Part shown: positions 5,742 to 7,237 of the stretch, one piece after another
Position numbering within the stretch: position 1 is the stretch's first letter
Layout of the letters: every line of letters starts with the position of its first letter
Source: Pseudomonadota bacterium
GTDB lineage: Bacteria; Desulfobacterota; Syntrophia; Syntrophales; JADFWA01
NCBI GenBank assembly: GCA_030596145.1
Contig: JAUVKS010000090.1
Location: forward strand, 1 to 7,237
DNA length: 7,237 nucleotides
Direction: 5' to 3'
Notes under the pieces: model-generated
Databases searched by the model: none
What the model was told of the DNA's origin: nothing
Seen by the model: only the letters and a program-made list of their open reading frames with translations
Made by a program: the position numbers and the translations under genes

Positions 5742-5781
5742 AAAAAGGGGTCAAAATTCAAATGAATTTTGACCCCTTTTT
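5742..5781. terminator. Bidirectional rho-independent terminator between convergent operons
   Basis: A perfect 19-bp inverted repeat, arms 5742-5760 and 5763-5781 with a GGGGTC/GACCCC core, is separated by only 2 nt (the innermost pairs probably open into a 4-nt or larger loop). The outer pairs are A5/T5, so each strand ends its stem in a run of T; on the plus strand more T-rich sequence follows (5781-5790). It lies 25 nt after atpB and 46 nt past the end of gltA, and should stop transcripts from both sides. Confidence 0.93.
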
Positions 5782-5786
5782 ATTTT

Positions 5787-5834
5787 CTTTGTGCCTCTGT
5801 GCTTTTGGTACTTTGGCACTTTGTGCCTTATACC
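5787..5834. repeat. Degenerate 8-nt tandem repeat (consensus CTTTGTGC)
   Basis: Six consecutive octamers can be read without gaps: CTTTGTGC, CTCTGTGC, TTTTGGTA, CTTTGGCA, CTTTGTGC and CTTATACC. The first and fifth are identical and extend to a 10-nt exact direct repeat (5787-5796 and 5819-5828). A small GGCAC-TTT-GTGCC hairpin lies at 5815-5827. The array starts just after the terminator and ends over the last codons of gltA on the opposite strand. It does not look coding. Confidence 0.55.
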
Positions 5835-7237
5835 CTTTTCAAATACTCATCTATGGCCCTGGCCGAATTTCTGCCAGCACCCATGGCAAGTATAACTGTT
5901 GCGGAACCGGTCACTATATCTCCGCCGGCATAAACCCCCTTGCGACTGGTCTCGCCCGTTTCATCCTTCACAACAATATAATCCCAGCGGTTTATTTCCA
6001 GCCCGGGAGTTGTGGAAGCAACCAACGGATTGGCCATTGCCCCTACGGCAACCACAACTGTATCCACATCTATAACAAACTCTGAATCTTTTATCGGAAC
6101 AGGCCTCCGCCTGCCCGACTCATCCGGTTCGCCCAGTTCCATACGGATGCATTTCATCCCTTTCACCCAGCCGTCTCCATCGCTTATATATTCTACCGGA
6201 TTGGTCAGGAGCCTGAACTGAACACCTTCTTCCTTTGCATGATGCACTTCCTCAATCCTGGCCGGCATCTCAACCTCGGTGCGGCGATAAATAATATACG
6301 CATTATCCGCACCCAGCCTCAATGCCGTCCGCACAGAGTCCATAGCGACATTGCCGCCACCGATGACGACTACATTCTTGCCACGAACTATGGGAGTATC
6401 ATATTCCGGAAATCTATAAGCCTTCATCAGATTGGATCTGGTGAGATATTCATTAGCCGAATAAACACCAGAGAGATTTTCGCCCGGTATATTCATAAAA
6501 ACTGGGGCTCCTGCGCCTACTCCAAGAAAGACGGCAGCAAATCCCTCTTCAAGAAGTTCATCCACCGTCTTTATTCTTCCGATTGCTGCATTGACTACGA
6601 TTTTTACACCCAATTTTTCAAGATAATCAACTTCTGCGTCCACAATACTCTTGGGAAGACGAAACTCCGGGATACCGTAAATCAACACGCCTCCGGCCTT
6701 GTGAAGGGCCTCAAATATGGTAACATCATGACCGACCTTTACCAGATCCCCAGCAATTGTCAGTCCCGCAGGTCCGGCCCCCACCACAGCGACTCTTTTG
6801 CCGGTGGGTGGAGCAACCTCCGGAATCATTATATTGCCCGACTCACGTTCATAGTCGGCCGCGAAACGCTCTAACCGTCCTACGGCAACAGGCTCACCCT
6901 TCTTCCCCAGGATACAGACCTTCTCACACTGGTCTTCCTGAGGACAAACCCTTCCGCAAATAGCGGGAAGAGCGTTTGTCTCCTTCAGTTTGAGGGCGGC
7001 CCCAATAAAATCCTCCTCGGCAATCAGCTTTATAAAGCCGGGTATATCCACATCCACCGGGCATCCAGCAATGCATAAGGGCTTTTTACACTGAATACAC
7101 CTCTTTGCCTCCAGCACTGCCTGCTCTTCCGTATAACCCAGCGGAACCTCATCAAAGTTTTTAGCCCGAACACTGGGGTCCTGCTCGGGCATACTCTGTC
7201 TCGGAATCTTTTCCTTTTTTTTCTTTTTATCTGTCAT
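5828..7237 (-). CDS. gltA: NADPH-dependent glutamate synthase small-chain-type flavoprotein (GltA / NfnB / SudA family)
   Basis: A 469-residue FAD- and Fe-S-containing oxidoreductase. The N-terminal Fe-S domain has C47, C50, C55, C59 (CIQCKKPLCIAGCP) and C94, C98, C104, C108 (CGRVCPQEDQCEKVC). Next come an FAD motif VVGAGPAGL (151-159), an NAD(P) motif VVVIGGGNVAMD (289-300) and a second FAD motif GVYAGGDIVTGSATV (434-448). Length and layout match the monodomain family that includes archaeal-type glutamate synthase, the large subunit of the bifurcating NADH-dependent ferredoxin:NADP oxidoreductase (NfnB), and sulfide dehydrogenase SudA. The residues I can judge do not separate these; a partner NfnA/SudB gene would lie immediately upstream, outside the window. 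The ATG occupies the last three bases (7237-7235). MTDKKKKKEKIPRQSMPEQD is a normal start for the family, so the gene is probably complete, but its ribosome binding site is not visible. It converges on atpB across a shared terminator. Confidence 0.9.
   Translation of the reverse strand: MTDKKKKKEKIPRQSMPEQDPSVRAKNFDEVPLGYTEEQAVLEAKRCIQCKKPLCIAGCPVDVDIPGFIKLIAEEDFIGAALKLKETNALPAICGRVCPQEDQCEKVCILGKKGEPVAVGRLERFAADYERESGNIMIPEVAPPTGKRVAVVGAGPAGLTIAGDLVKVGHDVTIFEALHKAGGVLIYGIPEFRLPKSIVDAEVDYLEKLGVKIVVNAAIGRIKTVDELLEEGFAAVFLGVGAGAPVFMNIPGENLSGVYSANEYLTRSNLMKAYRFPEYDTPIVRGKNVVVIGGGNVAMDSVRTALRLGADNAYIIYRRTEVEMPARIEEVHHAKEEGVQFRLLTNPVEYISDGDGWVKGMKCIRMELGEPDESGRRRPVPIKDSEFVIDVDTVVVAVGAMANPLVASTTPGLEINRWDYIVVKDETGETSRKGVYAGGDIVTGSATVILAMGAGRNSARAIDEYLKRV

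Noticed and set aside
5762..6085. Plus-strand open frame of 107 codons starting inside the terminator hairpin
   Set aside because: It begins in the loop of the terminator, has no ribosome binding site, runs antisense to the end of gltA and has cysteine- and histidine-rich low-quality composition. It is not atpE.
6239..6874. Plus-strand open frame of 211 codons
   Set aside because: It lies wholly antisense to the conserved FAD and NAD(P) motifs of gltA, has no ribosome binding site, and shows no recognisable domain.
1..7237. Search for a defence island, mobile element, CRISPR array, tRNA or riboswitch
   Set aside because: No spaced repeats, transposase or integrase motifs, tRNA-like folds or long structured leaders were found. 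Nearly all sequence is explained by recognised metabolic genes.

Overview
The window reads as a chromosomal segment of an anaerobic, Gram-negative-type bacterium of moderate GC. A ferredoxin-dependent 2-oxoacid oxidoreductase, a GltA/NfnB-type flavoprotein of the kind common in sulfate reducers and related anaerobes, and an AtpZ-AtpI-AtpB gene order all fit Desulfobacterota (Deltaproteobacteria). An anaerobic planctomycete or similar lineage cannot be excluded from sequence alone. No mobile element, CRISPR array, tRNA or rRNA is visible.

Layout. (1) Positions 1-489, minus strand: start of a 2-oxoacid:ferredoxin oxidoreductase operon. A two-cluster ferredoxin (delta) subunit overlaps the 5' end of the alpha subunit, which runs off the left edge. 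(2) Positions 490-720: a divergent intergenic region with sigma70-like elements on both strands. (3) Positions 721-1704, plus: an ornithine cyclodeaminase/alanine dehydrogenase family enzyme. (4) Positions 1705-5716, plus: a very good sigma70 promoter (TTGACA-N16-TATAAC) precedes an exported chalcone-isomerase-fold protein. Closely spaced after it are gmd and a GDP-L-fucose synthase gene (together GDP-mannose to GDP-L-fucose), then atpZ, atpI and atpB of the ATP synthase Fo sector. No terminator is visible between these six genes, so one transcript is possible. (5) Positions 5742-5781: a perfect 19-bp hairpin flanked by A and T runs, serving as a bidirectional terminator between convergent operons, followed by a degenerate 8-nt tandem repeat. 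(6) Positions 5828-7237, minus: GltA/NfnB-like flavoprotein, whose start codon is the last three bases of the window.

How the genes work together. The minus-strand genes at both ends serve ferredoxin/NAD(P)H-linked carbon and nitrogen metabolism. The central plus-strand block joins an envelope-associated unknown, activated fucose synthesis for surface glycans, and Fo membrane-sector genes. The Fo block stops after atpB with no atpE, so the c subunit and the rest of the enzyme must be encoded elsewhere. Most of the window is ordinary metabolism. I see no convincing new defence or mobile system. The points most worth a second look are the exported chalcone-isomerase-like protein heading this operon, the atpE-less Fo block, and the octamer repeat after the terminator.
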